The notes under the pieces are model-generated. The model was not told where the DNA came from. It saw only the letters and a program-made list of their open reading frames with translations, and searched no databases. Positions 1-9,734 of a DNA stretch of 64,000 nucleotides are shown here, piece by piece; position 1 is the first letter of the stretch; every line of letters starts with the position of its first letter. This DNA comes from Exiguobacterium sp. RIT594 (GTDB lineage: Bacteria > Bacillota > Bacilli > Exiguobacteriales > Exiguobacteriaceae): the NCBI RefSeq assembly GCF_003339585.1, contig NZ_QPKF01000001.1, positions 124,001-188,000 of the forward strand. Reading direction: 5' to 3'. The translations under genes were made by a program, and so were the position numbers.

Positions 1-1824
1 TTCCGAAAAGACTTACATATTCTGCAGGCAGAGGCGGACTTCTTTGCGGAAGGTCCGAAGCAGTCACATCATCAGGTGCCGGAATCAAATGACTTCCATC
101 CGGTCGTCGAAGCCTTCCGGACGATGACGACAATCATTTCCGGATTGTTGGATTATAACGATAAAAAAACAAAGGAAATCAAACAGAAGAAGGCGGAAAT
201 CGAGTCCTTATTTTCTCAAAATACAAATCCGATCGTCGCGCTGTCATCTGATTTTCAATTGCTTAGCAGTAACGACCGTTTCAAGCATTTGGCCCAATCC
301 TCTGAATTGATGACGATTGAAGAACTGATTCACCCGGCGGATTTAAACCGGTTTCGCCGGGCACTCAATCGGGCAATCGAAGGATACAGCCAGACAATCC
401 GTTGCCAAATGATTTTCAAACAAGACATCCGGAACATGTTTGTCAATATCATTCATGTCCCGTCGAAAAATGACAGTGGGACAGCACTTTATTTAACCTG
501 TCATGATGAGACGGATCAATTCAAACGGGAAGAACGAATCACGCAATTGGCATTGTATGATGTGCTGACCTCCTTGTTGAACCGGAACGGGTTCGAACAA
601 AAAATGGCAGAAGCCATCGCCGCGCCGCAACCGGGAGAACTGGTCACGATCGGTGTACGTCAGTTCAGACGGATCAACGATATCTACGGACACAGTGCCG
701 GTGACCAAATCTTAAAGGAACTGGCGAATCGCTTAAGGCATCATTTCATCGGGACGGGTTCCGCAGCCCGGATCGGCGGCGATGAGTTTGCCGTCCTGAT
801 CTTCCAACAGGACATCGTCGATTACCGCGATCTGAAAACGATTTTGGAACGTCCTTACCGAATCGACGGTGAAAAAATTGATGTCAACATCAGCATGAGT
901 ATGGTCCGTTATCCGGATGACGCGGTCGCGGTGACCTCGTTGCTGTCGTCAGTCGACATCGCGATGCAACATGCGAAACGGGAACAGACGGGAGGGCCCA
1001 TCTGGTTTGAGTCCTGGATGAGTGAAGAATACCGCGAATCGGTCGTCCTGGAAGCAGAGTTGCGGGAAGCGATTGCCCGAAACGAACTGCAACTGTTTTA
1101 TCAGCCTCAAATCAATCTGAAGACAAAAACGGTCGACGGATGTGAAGCCCTGCTCCGCTGGTTCCATCCAGAGCGCGGCATGATCAGTCCGGCCGTCTTC
1201 ATTCCGATTGCCGAGCGATCGATGTTGATCGAAGAAATCGGGATGTGGGTTGTCCAGGAATCCGTCAATCAGGTCAGACGATGGGAAGGGACGCCGCTTG
1301 CGTCACTTCGTGTGTCTGCCAATTTATCCGTCAAAGAGTTGGTCTCGGGACGGATCGTCGAGTTGTTGACGGATGTCAGGGACCGTTATCCCGGGATTGA
1401 ACAACGGATGGAGCTCGAAATTACGGAATCATTTGGTGTCTTTTCCGATACACGCGTATTCGATGCATTACAGACGTTGCATCAGCTCGGTTACCGACTG
1501 GCGATCGACGACTTTGGGACCGGCTATTCCTCGCTGTCGTATTTAAGCCGTCTTCCGATTCAACGTCTGAAGATTGACCGGTCGTTTATCAGCGGGACCG
1601 ATGCCTGTTCAAACGCACCGTTGATCGAGACGATCATCCGACTTGCCCACACGTTAAAATATGATGTCGTGGCGGAAGGGATCGAACAAGCTGAACAGGG
1701 AGAGAATTTACGAAAACTGGACTGTGAGTATGGTCAAGGTTTCTATTACTCCCGTCCGATTCCGTCCGATGAATTTGAAATCTGGTATAACCGCTATCAA
1801 GAGGACATCAAGCTGTCGAGATGA
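1..1824 (+). CDS. PAS-GGDEF-EAL cyclic-di-GMP enzyme, 5' end outside window
   Basis: A cytoplasmic signalling protein that would make and/or degrade cyclic di-GMP. The frame is open from base 1, and the first in-frame start (GTG at 76) has no clear ribosome binding site, so the gene very probably begins upstream of the window. In order it has a PAS-like segment (about 210-520), a GGDEF domain with an intact GGDEF signature near 775-790, and an EAL domain with the EAL motif (CEALLRW, near 1145), the DDFGTGYSS loop near 1507 and the VVAEGIE motif near 1668. All main catalytic motifs look intact, so both activities are possible. In such hybrids usually one dominates, and sequence alone does not say which. 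A terminator hairpin follows directly. Confidence 0.93.
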   Translation, partial: FRKDLHILQAEADFFAEGPKQSHHQVPESNDFHPVVEAFRTMTTIISGLLDYNDKKTKEIKQKKAEIESLFSQNTNPIVALSSDFQLLSSNDRFKHLAQSSELMTIEELIHPADLNRFRRALNRAIEGYSQTIRCQMIFKQDIRNMFVNIIHVPSKNDSGTALYLTCHDETDQFKREERITQLALYDVLTSLLNRNGFEQKMAEAIAAPQPGELVTIGVRQFRRINDIYGHSAGDQILKELANRLRHHFIGTGSAARIGGDEFAVLIFQQDIVDYRDLKTILERPYRIDGEKIDVNISMSMVRYPDDAVAVTSLLSSVDIAMQHAKREQTGGPIWFESWMSEEYRESVVLEAELREAIARNELQLFYQPQINLKTKTVDGCEALLRWFHPERGMISPAVFIPIAERSMLIEEIGMWVVQESVNQVRRWEGTPLASLRVSANLSVKELVSGRIVELLTDVRDRYPGIEQRMELEITESFGVFSDTRVFDALQTLHQLGYRLAIDDFGTGYSSLSYLSRLPIQRLKIDRSFISGTDACSNAPLIETIIRLAHTLKYDVVAEGIEQAEQGENLRKLDCEYGQGFYYSRPIPSDEFEIWYNRYQEDIKLSR

Positions 1825-1841
1825 CGACCGGCTCGATAATA

Positions 1842-1886
1842 CAAAAGGACCGCTTCCCGTCTGATGTTGGGAAGAGGTCCTTTTTC
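1842..1886 (+). terminator. Rho-independent terminator after the GGDEF/EAL gene
   Basis: An inverted repeat (AAAGGACCGCTTCCC paired with GGGAAGAGGTCCTTT, one bulge) is followed by a T-run. It lies 18 bases after the stop codon. Confidence 0.85.
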
Positions 1887-1931
1887 GTTTGAACGGAACG
1901 GCCTTTCAATTTTTCTCGTGAAACAACCAAG

Positions 1932-1984
1932 CAAAAAACGAACCGAGGATTACCCTGATCAGGAATCCGGCGGTTCGTTTTTGA
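1932..1984 (-). terminator. Terminator of the M3 peptidase gene, probably bidirectional
   Basis: AAAAACGAACCG pairs with CGGTTCGTTTTT, and the intervening bases also partly pair. T-runs lie on both sides, so it can end transcription of the minus-strand peptidase gene and act as a second stop for the gene on the left. Confidence 0.8.
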
Positions 1985-2004
1985 TGTTCTTTCTTGCGAA
2001 TCAA

Positions 2005-3711
2005 TCAGACACGGTCGAGTGCAAGATCATCCGTTTCTGATAAATAAGCTTTGATCGGTTCGACGGCTGCACCGACTGTACCCGGAGCGAATGGTGATTT
2101 CAGTCCGGCGCGTTCGACGAGTGTCAGGAAGCTTTCCGATCCACCGGCTTTACAGAGCTCGAGATACGATTTCCAAGCGGCTTCCCGGTCTTGTTCCATC
2201 CAGGCATAGAACTGGAAGGCACAGACTTGTGCGAGCGTATAATCGATATAATAGAACGGGCTGCCGAAGACGTGGCCCTGCTGATGCCACCAGGCACCTG
2301 AATCGAGATAATCATTTTCTTCATAGTTTCGGTGTGGCAGATATTTCTTCTCAATATCACGCCATGCCGTCCGGCGTTCTGCCGGTGTCAGTTCCGGTTG
2401 ATTGTAGATGACATGCTGGAACTCATCGATTGCGACGCCGTATGGTAAGAACGTGACGCCACCGGCAAGGTGACTGAACTTATACTTCGCCGTCTGATCG
2501 CCGAAGAATTCTTCCATCCACGGGTAAGCGAAGTATTCCATCGACATGGAGTGGATTTCACACGCTTCGTACGTCGGGAATCCATATTCCGGTACCGTGA
2601 AGTGACGGCTCTCATAGACTTGGAAGGCGTGTCCGACTTCGTGTGTCAGAACATCGATGTCGCCGGCCGTTCCGTTAAAGTTCGAAAAGATGAACGGCAG
2701 TTTTTCGTCAGCGATATACGTACAATAACCGCCGCCGGCTTTCCCCGGTTTTGCCGTCAAATCGAGTGCGCCGCGTTCGAGCATATACTCGAAGAACTCA
2801 TTTGTCTCCGGTGACATGTCGCGGTACATTTTCTTTCCGCCTTCGATGATGAACGCTTCTTCGCCTTGCGGTGTCGCATTTCCGGATTTGAAAGCAAATC
2901 CTTCATCGTAATAATAAAGAGAATCGACACCGATCCGGCGTTGCTGGCGTTCTTTAAGGGATGTCGCGATCGGGACGATCGTCTCGAGAATCTGTTCCCG
3001 GTAGTTTTCGACCATCGATTGATCATAATCAACACGCAGCATCCGGGCATAACCGAGTTCAACGAATGACGGGAAACCAAGTGTTTTTGCGATATCGGTC
3101 CGGACATGAACAAGTTTGTCATAAATTGTGTCGATCGCGTCACCGTGCTCTTTTAAGTAGCCGTAACGCGCTTCGGAAGCGGCTTTTCGGACAGCCCGGT
3201 CGGCTGACTGAAGATATGGACCAAACTGGGACAGGTTCAATGTCTTGCCGTCGAATTCGATTTGTGCCGCCGACATCAGCTTCGTATATTCACTTGCCAG
3301 ACGATTTTCTTCCTGGAGTTTTGGAATGATGGCGTCAGAAAACGTCTTTAAGCTGGCTTCCGCTAGTAAGAAAAGTTGTTTTCCCCATGCGGATTCAAGT
3401 GAAGAGCGGAGGGGATGCGTCGTCAATGTTTGATAATAATTCGAGACATATCCTTGATAAACCGGACCGGCTTCGTCAAAGAAACCCTGCTCCGTTTCAT
3501 AGAAACCATCGCGTGTATCGATCGTGTGACGGATTTCCACGAGTTGACTGGCTGTTTCAAATTGATTTCTAAGGGTATTAATCTCAGAGATGGCATTGTT
3601 TGCTGTTTCTACCTCAGTTGCTTCATGCAAGCGAGTGATTGCAGCATGCATAGAAGTTTCAAGGACGTTCAGGTCAGGACGGACATATGTAAGTTCTGAA
3701 AATGTTAACAT
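2005..3711 (-). CDS. M3 family oligoendopeptidase (PepF-like)
   Basis: A zinc metallopeptidase that cleaves short peptides in the cytoplasm. The HExxH zinc site reads HEVGH (in LTHEVGHAFQ), and a downstream EACEIHSMSMEY segment supplies the third zinc ligand, as in the M3B group. At 568 residues it fits the family. There is no signal peptide. The ATG at 3711 is preceded by GGAGG at good spacing. It stands alone, divergent from crr, with its own terminator. The family is secure. The exact subgroup (PepF versus other M3B peptidases) is not resolved. Confidence 0.93.
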   Translation of the reverse strand: MLTFSELTYVRPDLNVLETSMHAAITRLHEATEVETANNAISEINTLRNQFETASQLVEIRHTIDTRDGFYETEQGFFDEAGPVYQGYVSNYYQTLTTHPLRSSLESAWGKQLFLLAEASLKTFSDAIIPKLQEENRLASEYTKLMSAAQIEFDGKTLNLSQFGPYLQSADRAVRKAASEARYGYLKEHGDAIDTIYDKLVHVRTDIAKTLGFPSFVELGYARMLRVDYDQSMVENYREQILETIVPIATSLKERQQRRIGVDSLYYYDEGFAFKSGNATPQGEEAFIIEGGKKMYRDMSPETNEFFEYMLERGALDLTAKPGKAGGGYCTYIADEKLPFIFSNFNGTAGDIDVLTHEVGHAFQVYESRHFTVPEYGFPTYEACEIHSMSMEYFAYPWMEEFFGDQTAKYKFSHLAGGVTFLPYGVAIDEFQHVIYNQPELTPAERRTAWRDIEKKYLPHRNYEENDYLDSGAWWHQQGHVFGSPFYYIDYTLAQVCAFQFYAWMEQDREAAWKSYLELCKAGGSESFLTLVERAGLKSPFAPGTVGAAVEPIKAYLSETDDLALDRV

Positions 3712-3787
3712 GTAAGCGCCTCCTTGTGATTTCTAACTATTATCACACAAAAATACTTGCAAAACCAGAGTTACAAACGTATGCTTT

Positions 3788-3816
3788 TTGTGAGAACGTG
3801 AGCGAGTTCGTATTTA
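3788..3816 (+). promoter_or_regulatory. Candidate sigma-A promoter of crr
   Basis: TTGTGA, 17 bases, then TATTTA, about 70 bases before the crr start. Only a moderate consensus match. Confidence 0.4.
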
Positions 3817-3885
3817 ACTGGCTCCTATAAAAAAATCGAATCTTCGTCAAGAAGAAAACGATCGAGAAAGTAGAGGGATAGTATC

Positions 3886-4389
3886 ATGGGATTCTTTAAA
3901 AAATTGTTTGGTGGTAATGATGAAGGAAACACGAAAATTGCTTCTGCCCTTACAGGTAAAATCGTCAGCATCGAGAACGTACCCGATCAAGTCTTCTCAC
4001 AAAAAATGATGGGCGACGGTATCGCTATCGAACCAACGGAAGGTAAAGTCGTTTCACCGATCAACGCAACGGTCGAAACCATCTTCCCGACAAAACACGC
4101 GATTGGTCTTAAAGGCGAAGACGGTCTTGAGTTATTGATCCACGTTGGATTAGACACAGTTAATCTTAAAGGTGAAGGCTTCACAGCACACGTCCAATCT
4201 GGTGATAAAGTGAAAGCCGGTGACGTTCTGGTTGAGTTCGACCTCGACTTCATCCGTGCGAACGCACCATCAACAATCACACCAATCATCGTGACGAACC
4301 ACGATCAATTTACACTTTCTGCAGTGCCGGCTGAAGGCACATCTGTTGTCGCAGGCGAAACAGAACTCTTCAAAGCAACACATAAATAA
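3886..4389 (+). CDS. crr: PTS glucose-family EIIA component
   Basis: A cytoplasmic phosphocarrier of the sugar phosphotransferase system that passes phosphate from HPr to an EIIB domain. The 167 residues are a complete stand-alone IIA-Glc domain. His86 in LLIHVGLD is the expected phosphorylated histidine, and His71 in KHAIGL is the assisting histidine (compare His90 and His75 of the E. coli protein). No IIB or IIC gene is adjacent, so it probably serves several permeases encoded elsewhere. AGAGGGA precedes the ATG and a strong terminator follows, making it a single-gene unit. Confidence 0.95.
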   Translation: MGFFKKLFGGNDEGNTKIASALTGKIVSIENVPDQVFSQKMMGDGIAIEPTEGKVVSPINATVETIFPTKHAIGLKGEDGLELLIHVGLDTVNLKGEGFTAHVQSGDKVKAGDVLVEFDLDFIRANAPSTITPIIVTNHDQFTLSAVPAEGTSVVAGETELFKATHK

Positions 4390-4403
4390 GCTCGCAGCGA
4401 ATC

Positions 4404-4437
4404 AGCCCCCTTGTCCTAGATGAGGGGGCTTTTTTTG
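4404..4437 (+). terminator. Terminator after crr
   Basis: AGCCCCCT pairs with AGGGGGCT, followed by seven T. Confidence 0.93.
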
Positions 4438-4554
4438 TCGTCTCATACCCGAGCTTACTGTTTTGTAAGATGAATGAAAGTCTAGCCGATTTTTTGAAAG
4501 GGATGGTGTTCCTTATACTAAAAGCAACATGAAGAATACGGGAGGAAACACACC

Positions 4555-5316
4555 ATGAAAGCCATCTTACACGCAGAACAGATTACGAAAGTCTATCAGA
4601 CGAAAAATGCCCGACACGAGGCTCTCCGGCCGACGACACTGACGATTCATGACGCAGAATTCGTCAGCATCATGGGGCCGTCCGGAGCCGGGAAATCAAC
4701 CTTGTTAAATTTATTGTCAACGATCGACCAACCGACGGACGGTACGATTCGGATTAACGGGGAAGATGTGACCGCAATGAAGGAAAAACAGCTGGCCCGT
4801 TTTCGGCGGGAACAGCTTGGTTTTATCTTTCAGGATTTTAACCTGCTTGATACGATGACCATCGAAGAAAACATTGCCTTACCGCTTGCGTTACAGCAGG
4901 TCCCGAAAGCGGATATCTTGGTTCGGGTCGCCTCTGTCGCCCGAGAGCTTGGAATCGAGGAGTTACTCGCGAAACGCCCGTCCGAACTGTCCGGTGGTCA
5001 AAAACAACGGACAGCCGCCGCGCGTGCGATCGTTCATCAGCCGTCACTGATTTTAGCGGATGAGCCGACCGGTGCACTCGATTCAAAATCAGCGACTGGT
5101 CTGCTTGAAGCAATGGCCGGTCTGAACGAACAGGGGGCGACGATTTTGATGGTGACGCATGATCCGGTAACCGCGTCGTATGCGGAACGGGTTCTGTTCG
5201 TCAAAGACGGCGAATTGTTCCGTGAAATTCATCAGTTCGGGACACGGCAAGAGTTTTTCGAGCAGATCATGGAAGTTCAACGTGAACTCGGAGGTGCGGT
5301 TCGTGAACTTGTTTAA
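4555..5316 (+). CDS. bceA: Bce-type ABC transporter ATP-binding protein (first copy)
   Basis: The ATPase of a peptide-antibiotic resistance transporter of the BceAB type (MacB/LolD-like family). Walker A is GPSGAGKST, the signature is LSGGQKQR and Walker B is LILADEPTGALDS, within 253 residues. The start has GGGAGG upstream, and a TATACT -10-like hexamer lies at about 4514. Its 3' end overlaps the start of the permease gene by 14 bases, which indicates translational coupling. The family is clear. The peptide it handles cannot be read from the sequence. Confidence 0.93.
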   Translation: MKAILHAEQITKVYQTKNARHEALRPTTLTIHDAEFVSIMGPSGAGKSTLLNLLSTIDQPTDGTIRINGEDVTAMKEKQLARFRREQLGFIFQDFNLLDTMTIEENIALPLALQQVPKADILVRVASVARELGIEELLAKRPSELSGGQKQRTAAARAIVHQPSLILADEPTGALDSKSATGLLEAMAGLNEQGATILMVTHDPVTASYAERVLFVKDGELFREIHQFGTRQEFFEQIMEVQRELGGAVRELV

Positions 5317-7219
5317 GTTAGCTTTCCGGAATTTAAAGAACATCCGTCAGAATGTGATGTATCTTGGTGCTGTCACGTTTGCGATTTTAATTTACTATAC
5401 GTTTTTAGCAATCCGCTCCAATGAAGCGATGTTACAAGCCAATGAATTGTACGGAAAACTCGGGACGGTCTTTACAGGTTCGAGTGTGATTCTGGCACTC
5501 TTTTCCGCGATCTTCATCTGGTACTCGAGTGATTTTTTCTTACGGCGTCGAAAACAGGAAATCGGTCTGTATGCCTTACTTGGTCTCGAACGCCAACAGA
5601 TTGCGAAGTTGCTGTTTCTTGAGACGATGGGGTATGGACTGATTGGGCTGTTGATTGGAGTTGTGCTTGGTACGGTCGCCTCGAAGTATTTTGTCCAACT
5701 GCTGGCGTACGTGATGGGGATGACGATTGAAGCAGATTTTTCGATCAACACCGGTGCAATCGGTCAGACGGTTGTTGTCTTCTTGACGATCTTCCTTGTG
5801 ATTGCGCTCCGTTCAGCCCGGACGATTTACCGGTTTACCTTGATCGAATTGTTTAAGGCGAAACAGCAGGTTGAAACCATCCCGAACGTGCATCCGGTTC
5901 TTGCCGTAGTGTCCGTCTTATTGATTGGTACCGGTTATTACTTGACGGGGAAACCGTTGCTCACTCACTTTACAATCGTCGCACCGATTTTGATGCTCTG
6001 TATCATTGTCGGTACGTTCGGCACGATGAGCTACTTCACGATTTTTTTACTCCGTGTCCTCAGTAAACGTCTTCGTCATTACCATGGCACGAACCTGATT
6101 TTACACGGGCAATTGATATCGCGGATTAAATCGAATGCTGTCATGTTGTCGACGATCACTGTCATCACTGCCGTCACGCTGACGACGGTCGGAACAGCGA
6201 CATCGATTTACTATTATATCGATCGGACGGTCGAGGAACAAATGCCCTACAGCTTGTCAGTTGCGAGCAAACAAGCGGAGGCGGAAAAATTAATCCGGTC
6301 ATCGAATCAGACGATTGAGTCGCGGACGATGGTCAACGTCAAGAACGTCAATCATACGCTCGAGGAGCTGCCGAATCCGCTGTCGTTTACGACGTCGTAC
6401 CAGACATACGCGTTTGACGGGGAACCCGGACAGTTCAGTTATATCAGTTATTCCGATTATCAGAAGCTCGCGAAGAGTAACGGAAAACGTGTGCTGCCGG
6501 AACCGGCTACGGGCGAAGCGATTGTCCTCGAGACATTCAAAGGCAACGAGTTGTTGAAGGAATCCGTTCAGTCCCCGATTGGAGTGACGTTTAAAGACAC
6601 ACATTCGTCCTTTCGGATTACCGGTGCAACGAATCTACCACTCACTCAACTGTATGCGAAAAAACGTCTGGCCTTTGCTGTTTCGGATGATACCTTTGCC
6701 ATGATGCCGGAAAAAGCAGCGATGCTGACGAACTATCAGTTCTCGGACGAGCGCTCGGATGACGGGTTGATCAACCGACTGGAACAGTTGTATGGTAAAA
6801 AAGCAGAGACGGAGATGGCGGCCTATTATCCGGTTTATGCCATGACGACGGCAACGACCGGACTGCTTGCCTTTGCCGCGGGATTCCTCGGTCTCGTCTT
6901 TTTACTGGCGACCGGATCAATCATTTACTTTAAAATGCTCGCGGAAGCAGAAGAATCGAAACAACGGTTTGAAATCATTCAAAAGATTGGCGTCGATCCG
7001 CAGGAACAGACGGGGATCATCCGACGCTCGGTCGGATTCATGTTCGTCTTGCCGTACTTGCTTGGTTTAGTCCACAGTCTGTTTGCGATGCAAGTCCTCC
7101 AAAAATTATTGAACTATGATTTGCGGTTACCGATGTCGCTTGCCATCGGTTGTTATACCGTCGTTTATCTCTTGTATTATCTCGTCACGGTGCGTGCGTA
7201 TCGCCGGATCGTCATCTAA
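5303..7219 (+). CDS. bceB: Bce-type ABC transporter permease (first copy)
   Basis: A membrane permease of the FtsX/BceB type. The start chosen is GTG 5303, which has GGAGGTG 7 bases upstream and gives the typical VNLFKLAFRNLK beginning. An earlier in-frame ATG at 5180 would add residues read out of frame from bceA. The 638-residue protein has several membrane segments in the first half, a large extracytoplasmic domain (about 5.0-6.8 kb region, residues 220-480) and two more segments at the end, the classic 7+2 helix BceB pattern. This domain senses the peptide in characterised relatives. A terminator follows. Confidence 0.92.
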   Translation: MNLFKLAFRNLKNIRQNVMYLGAVTFAILIYYTFLAIRSNEAMLQANELYGKLGTVFTGSSVILALFSAIFIWYSSDFFLRRRKQEIGLYALLGLERQQIAKLLFLETMGYGLIGLLIGVVLGTVASKYFVQLLAYVMGMTIEADFSINTGAIGQTVVVFLTIFLVIALRSARTIYRFTLIELFKAKQQVETIPNVHPVLAVVSVLLIGTGYYLTGKPLLTHFTIVAPILMLCIIVGTFGTMSYFTIFLLRVLSKRLRHYHGTNLILHGQLISRIKSNAVMLSTITVITAVTLTTVGTATSIYYYIDRTVEEQMPYSLSVASKQAEAEKLIRSSNQTIESRTMVNVKNVNHTLEELPNPLSFTTSYQTYAFDGEPGQFSYISYSDYQKLAKSNGKRVLPEPATGEAIVLETFKGNELLKESVQSPIGVTFKDTHSSFRITGATNLPLTQLYAKKRLAFAVSDDTFAMMPEKAAMLTNYQFSDERSDDGLINRLEQLYGKKAETEMAAYYPVYAMTTATTGLLAFAAGFLGLVFLLATGSIIYFKMLAEAEESKQRFEIIQKIGVDPQEQTGIIRRSVGFMFVLPYLLGLVHSLFAMQVLQKLLNYDLRLPMSLAIGCYTVVYLLYYLVTVRAYRRIVI

Positions 7220-7221
7220 TT

Positions 7222-7265
7222 CAAATGGGCGGGAAACGAATAATCGTTTCCAGTCCATTTTTTGT
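7222..7265 (+). terminator. Terminator between the first transporter and bceRS
   Basis: AAATGG..GGGAAACG pairs with CGTTTCC..CCATTT, then a T-run. It partly separates the first transporter from the downstream two-component operon. Confidence 0.75.
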
Positions 7266-7275
7266 TCGGTATCAT
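7247..7275 (+). promoter_or_regulatory. Candidate promoter of bceRS and second transporter
   Basis: TTTCCA, 17 bases, TATCAT, overlapping the right arm of the preceding terminator. Weak match. It is proposed because the terminator would otherwise leave bceR without a promoter. Confidence 0.35.
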
Positions 7276-7301
7276 GAAAGAAGAAGGAGTTGAATCTGCA
7301 G

Positions 7302-7988
7302 ATGGAAACCATTTTATTAGTAGAAGACGATCAACAGATTGCGCTGTTATTAAAGGAACTGTTGGAACGGTACGATTTTCACGTCATTCACGAAGATGGA
7401 TTAGGGGATGTCGTCGCTCGATTCGAAGAAACGCAACCGGACGTCATTTTATTGGATGTCAACTTGCCGAAGTTTGACGGATTTTATTGGTGCCGTCAGC
7501 TCCGGATGAAAACGCGGGCCCCGATCCTGTTTATCTCGGCCCGTGTCGGGGAGATGGATCAAGTCATGGCACTCGAATATGGAGCGGATGACTACATCGT
7601 CAAACCCTTCCAGGGAGCCGTCGTCATTGCGAAAATCAAAAGTCAGATTCGGCGTGCGTACGGGACATTGTCCCAGGAAAGTGACGAGCGGACGGTCAGC
7701 CGTGCCGGTCTGACGTTGTATTTGGATCGTTATATCGTCGAACATGAGGAACGGTCTATTGAACTATCGAAAAAAGAAGGCTTGATTTTAGAGATGTTAC
7801 TGACGGTGAGTCCACGGATTGTCAGTCGGGGAGACTTATTGGAACGGATTTGGGATGATGAAGCGTTCGTCGATGAAAATACGCTGAACGTCAACATCAC
7901 CCGTGTACGGAAACGATTGGCGGAAATCGGAATCGGTGGCCTTGAGACGGTCCGGGGAGTCGGCTACAAACTGGTCCTCGACAAATGA
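7302..7988 (+). CDS. bceR: OmpR-family response regulator, BceR type
   Basis: A DNA-binding response regulator expected to induce the neighbouring transporters. The receiver domain begins METILLVEDD, the phosphorylated Asp is in VILLDVNLPKFDG and the conserved Lys is in DDYIVKPF. A winged-helix output domain ends near GVGYKLV. ATG 7302 is preferred over TTG 7290, which touches the AAGGAG ribosome site. The last four bases overlap the kinase start (ATGA). Confidence 0.92.
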   Translation: METILLVEDDQQIALLLKELLERYDFHVIHEDGLGDVVARFEETQPDVILLDVNLPKFDGFYWCRQLRMKTRAPILFISARVGEMDQVMALEYGADDYIVKPFQGAVVIAKIKSQIRRAYGTLSQESDERTVSRAGLTLYLDRYIVEHEERSIELSKKEGLILEMLLTVSPRIVSRGDLLERIWDDEAFVDENTLNVNITRVRKRLAEIGIGGLETVRGVGYKLVLDK

Positions 7989-8977
7989 GACTTTTTTTCA
8001 GACATACGATTCCGGGCATTCTGTTCTTCAGCGGACAGATGATAGCCTTGTTCCTCATCTTATGGTTATATGACCTCTATCGTCCGGCTGCCTTTTTTTA
8101 TATTGCTCTTTTAAATGTAATCGCCTTGCTGATTTATTTAAGTTACCGCTTCTTTAGTATGTTACCGTTGCTCAAACGATTGCAGACACCGATTCAATCG
8201 GTCGCAGAACCGATCCGGGCGGACAGCGACGAACCGCTTGCGGCAGCCGTCGAACACTTTCTAGAACGGCAACAGACCGTCTTTCGAAACAGTCTGTTTG
8301 CGGAGCGGCGGAAGGAAAAGGAACGGCACCGGTACGTCGATCAATGGATTCATCAAATGAAGACGCCGCTTTCGGTCATCGAATTGATTCTCGAACATCC
8401 GGGGGAACAGTTTCAGGCGGATTTACGCCATGAAGTCGACCGGCTGCGGATCGGACTGGATCAGATGCTGTATTCGTCGCGTCTCGAAGCGATTGAAACG
8501 GACTTGAAGGCGGAACGGTTAAATCTTCGGACGCTGGTGACGAGCATCATCAATCAGGAAAAACGGCTGTTCGTCAAAAACAAAGTGTATCCAAAGCTGG
8601 AACTTTCACCGGATTTTTATATCTATACCGACTCGAAGTGGTTCCGCTTTTTAGTCTTGCAATTGTTGACGAATGCCGTCAAATATACGGCCGGTCATGG
8701 TCACGAAGTCTACATCCGGGCGGTCGAACAATCCGGGAAGATCGTGCTGACGATTGAAGATGACGGCGTCGGGATTCCGAAACGTGACGTCCCGCGTGTC
8801 TTCAATGCATTTTTCACGGGTGAAAACGGACGCCGCTACGGAGAATCGACCGGAATGGGACTGTACTTCGTCAGTCAGATTTGTCTGAAGCTCGGGCATA
8901 CGATTGAACTCGACAGCACGGAAGGTGTCGGAACGGCTTGTCGTCTTACACTGGTAGGAGGGAAACAACATGATTGA
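7985..8977 (+). CDS. bceS: Intramembrane-sensing histidine kinase, BceS type
   Basis: A sensor kinase of 330 residues with two N-terminal membrane helices and almost no extracellular loop, as in Bce-type kinases that rely on the transporter for sensing. The phosphoacceptor His is in WIHQMKTPLS. The ATPase part has N (LLTNAVKYT), DDGVGIP and GMGLYFV motifs. It overlaps bceR by 4 bases and the next ATPase gene by 8, so all are co-translated. In related systems the kinase forms a complex with a BceAB transporter. Which of the two local ones does so here is unknown. Confidence 0.92.
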   Translation: MRLFFRHTIPGILFFSGQMIALFLILWLYDLYRPAAFFYIALLNVIALLIYLSYRFFSMLPLLKRLQTPIQSVAEPIRADSDEPLAAAVEHFLERQQTVFRNSLFAERRKEKERHRYVDQWIHQMKTPLSVIELILEHPGEQFQADLRHEVDRLRIGLDQMLYSSRLEAIETDLKAERLNLRTLVTSIINQEKRLFVKNKVYPKLELSPDFYIYTDSKWFRFLVLQLLTNAVKYTAGHGHEVYIRAVEQSGKIVLTIEDDGVGIPKRDVPRVFNAFFTGENGRRYGESTGMGLYFVSQICLKLGHTIELDSTEGVGTACRLTLVGGKQHD

Positions 8978-9734
8978 AGTCAAACAGTTAGGAAAAGTCT
9001 ATCCCGGAAAAGTGACGGAACAACCGTTAACGGATATTAACTTCCGGGTGGAGGAAGGGGAGATGGTCGCCGTCATGGGACCGTCCGGCAGCGGAAAGTC
9101 GACCTTGATCAACCTGCTCGCGACACTCGATCAACCCAGTTGGGGATCGATTTTGATTGAAAATATCGATACGGCAACGTTCAAACGGAAAGAAACAACC
9201 CGCTTCCGGCGTGAGACGCTCGGAATCATCTTTCAGGAGTTCAATCTGCTGGATTCGTTGACGGTGGCTGAAAATATGCTCGTTCCTCTGATGCTCAGCG
9301 GAAAAAAGACGAAGGAAGCACGGGAAGAGATGCAACACCTCGCAAAACGGTTGCAGATTGACGAGTTGCTCGACAAACAGGTCGATGAAGTGTCCGGCGG
9401 GCAACGGCAACGGACGGCGATCGGGCGTGCCCTGATTCACGCACCGCGGCTGATGCTCGCAGACGAACCGACGGGCGCTCTTGATTTTCAGGCGACGAAA
9501 CACGTCATGGAATTGCTGGCAGAATTGAATGCGGCAGGCATGACCATGGTCATCGTCACCCATGATCCGACAGTCGCCTCGTATTGCAATCACGTCCTGT
9601 TCCTGAAAGACGGCAGCATTCAAACAGAATTGTTCCGGGATGAACCACGGCGGGTCTTCTTTCAGCGTGTCATTGAGTCGCTCTCTTTATTAGGAGGGGA
9701 TGAACATCACTTATCTGCAATACGCCCTACGTAA
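8970..9734 (+). CDS. bceA: Bce-type ABC transporter ATP-binding protein (second copy)
   Basis: A paralogue of the ATPase encoded at 4555-5316. Walker A is GPSGSGKST, the signature VSGGQRQR and Walker B LMLADEPTGALDF, in 254 residues. GGAGGG precedes the ATG. It overlaps bceS at the start and the permease gene at the end (35 bases), so bceR-bceS-bceA-bceB read as one tightly coupled operon. Confidence 0.93.
   Translation: MIEVKQLGKVYPGKVTEQPLTDINFRVEEGEMVAVMGPSGSGKSTLINLLATLDQPSWGSILIENIDTATFKRKETTRFRRETLGIIFQEFNLLDSLTVAENMLVPLMLSGKKTKEAREEMQHLAKRLQIDELLDKQVDEVSGGQRQRTAIGRALIHAPRLMLADEPTGALDFQATKHVMELLAELNAAGMTMVIVTHDPTVASYCNHVLFLKDGSIQTELFRDEPRRVFFQRVIESLSLLGGDEHHLSAIRPT

Noticed and set aside
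5180-5302. Earlier start for the first Bce permease.
   Set aside because: It would overlap bceA by 137 bases, has no ribosome site and adds residues unlike BceB; GTG 5303 has GGAGGTG.
9027-9623. 198-codon minus-strand frame.
   Set aside because: Antisense to the Walker motifs of bceA; no family resemblance and no ribosome site.
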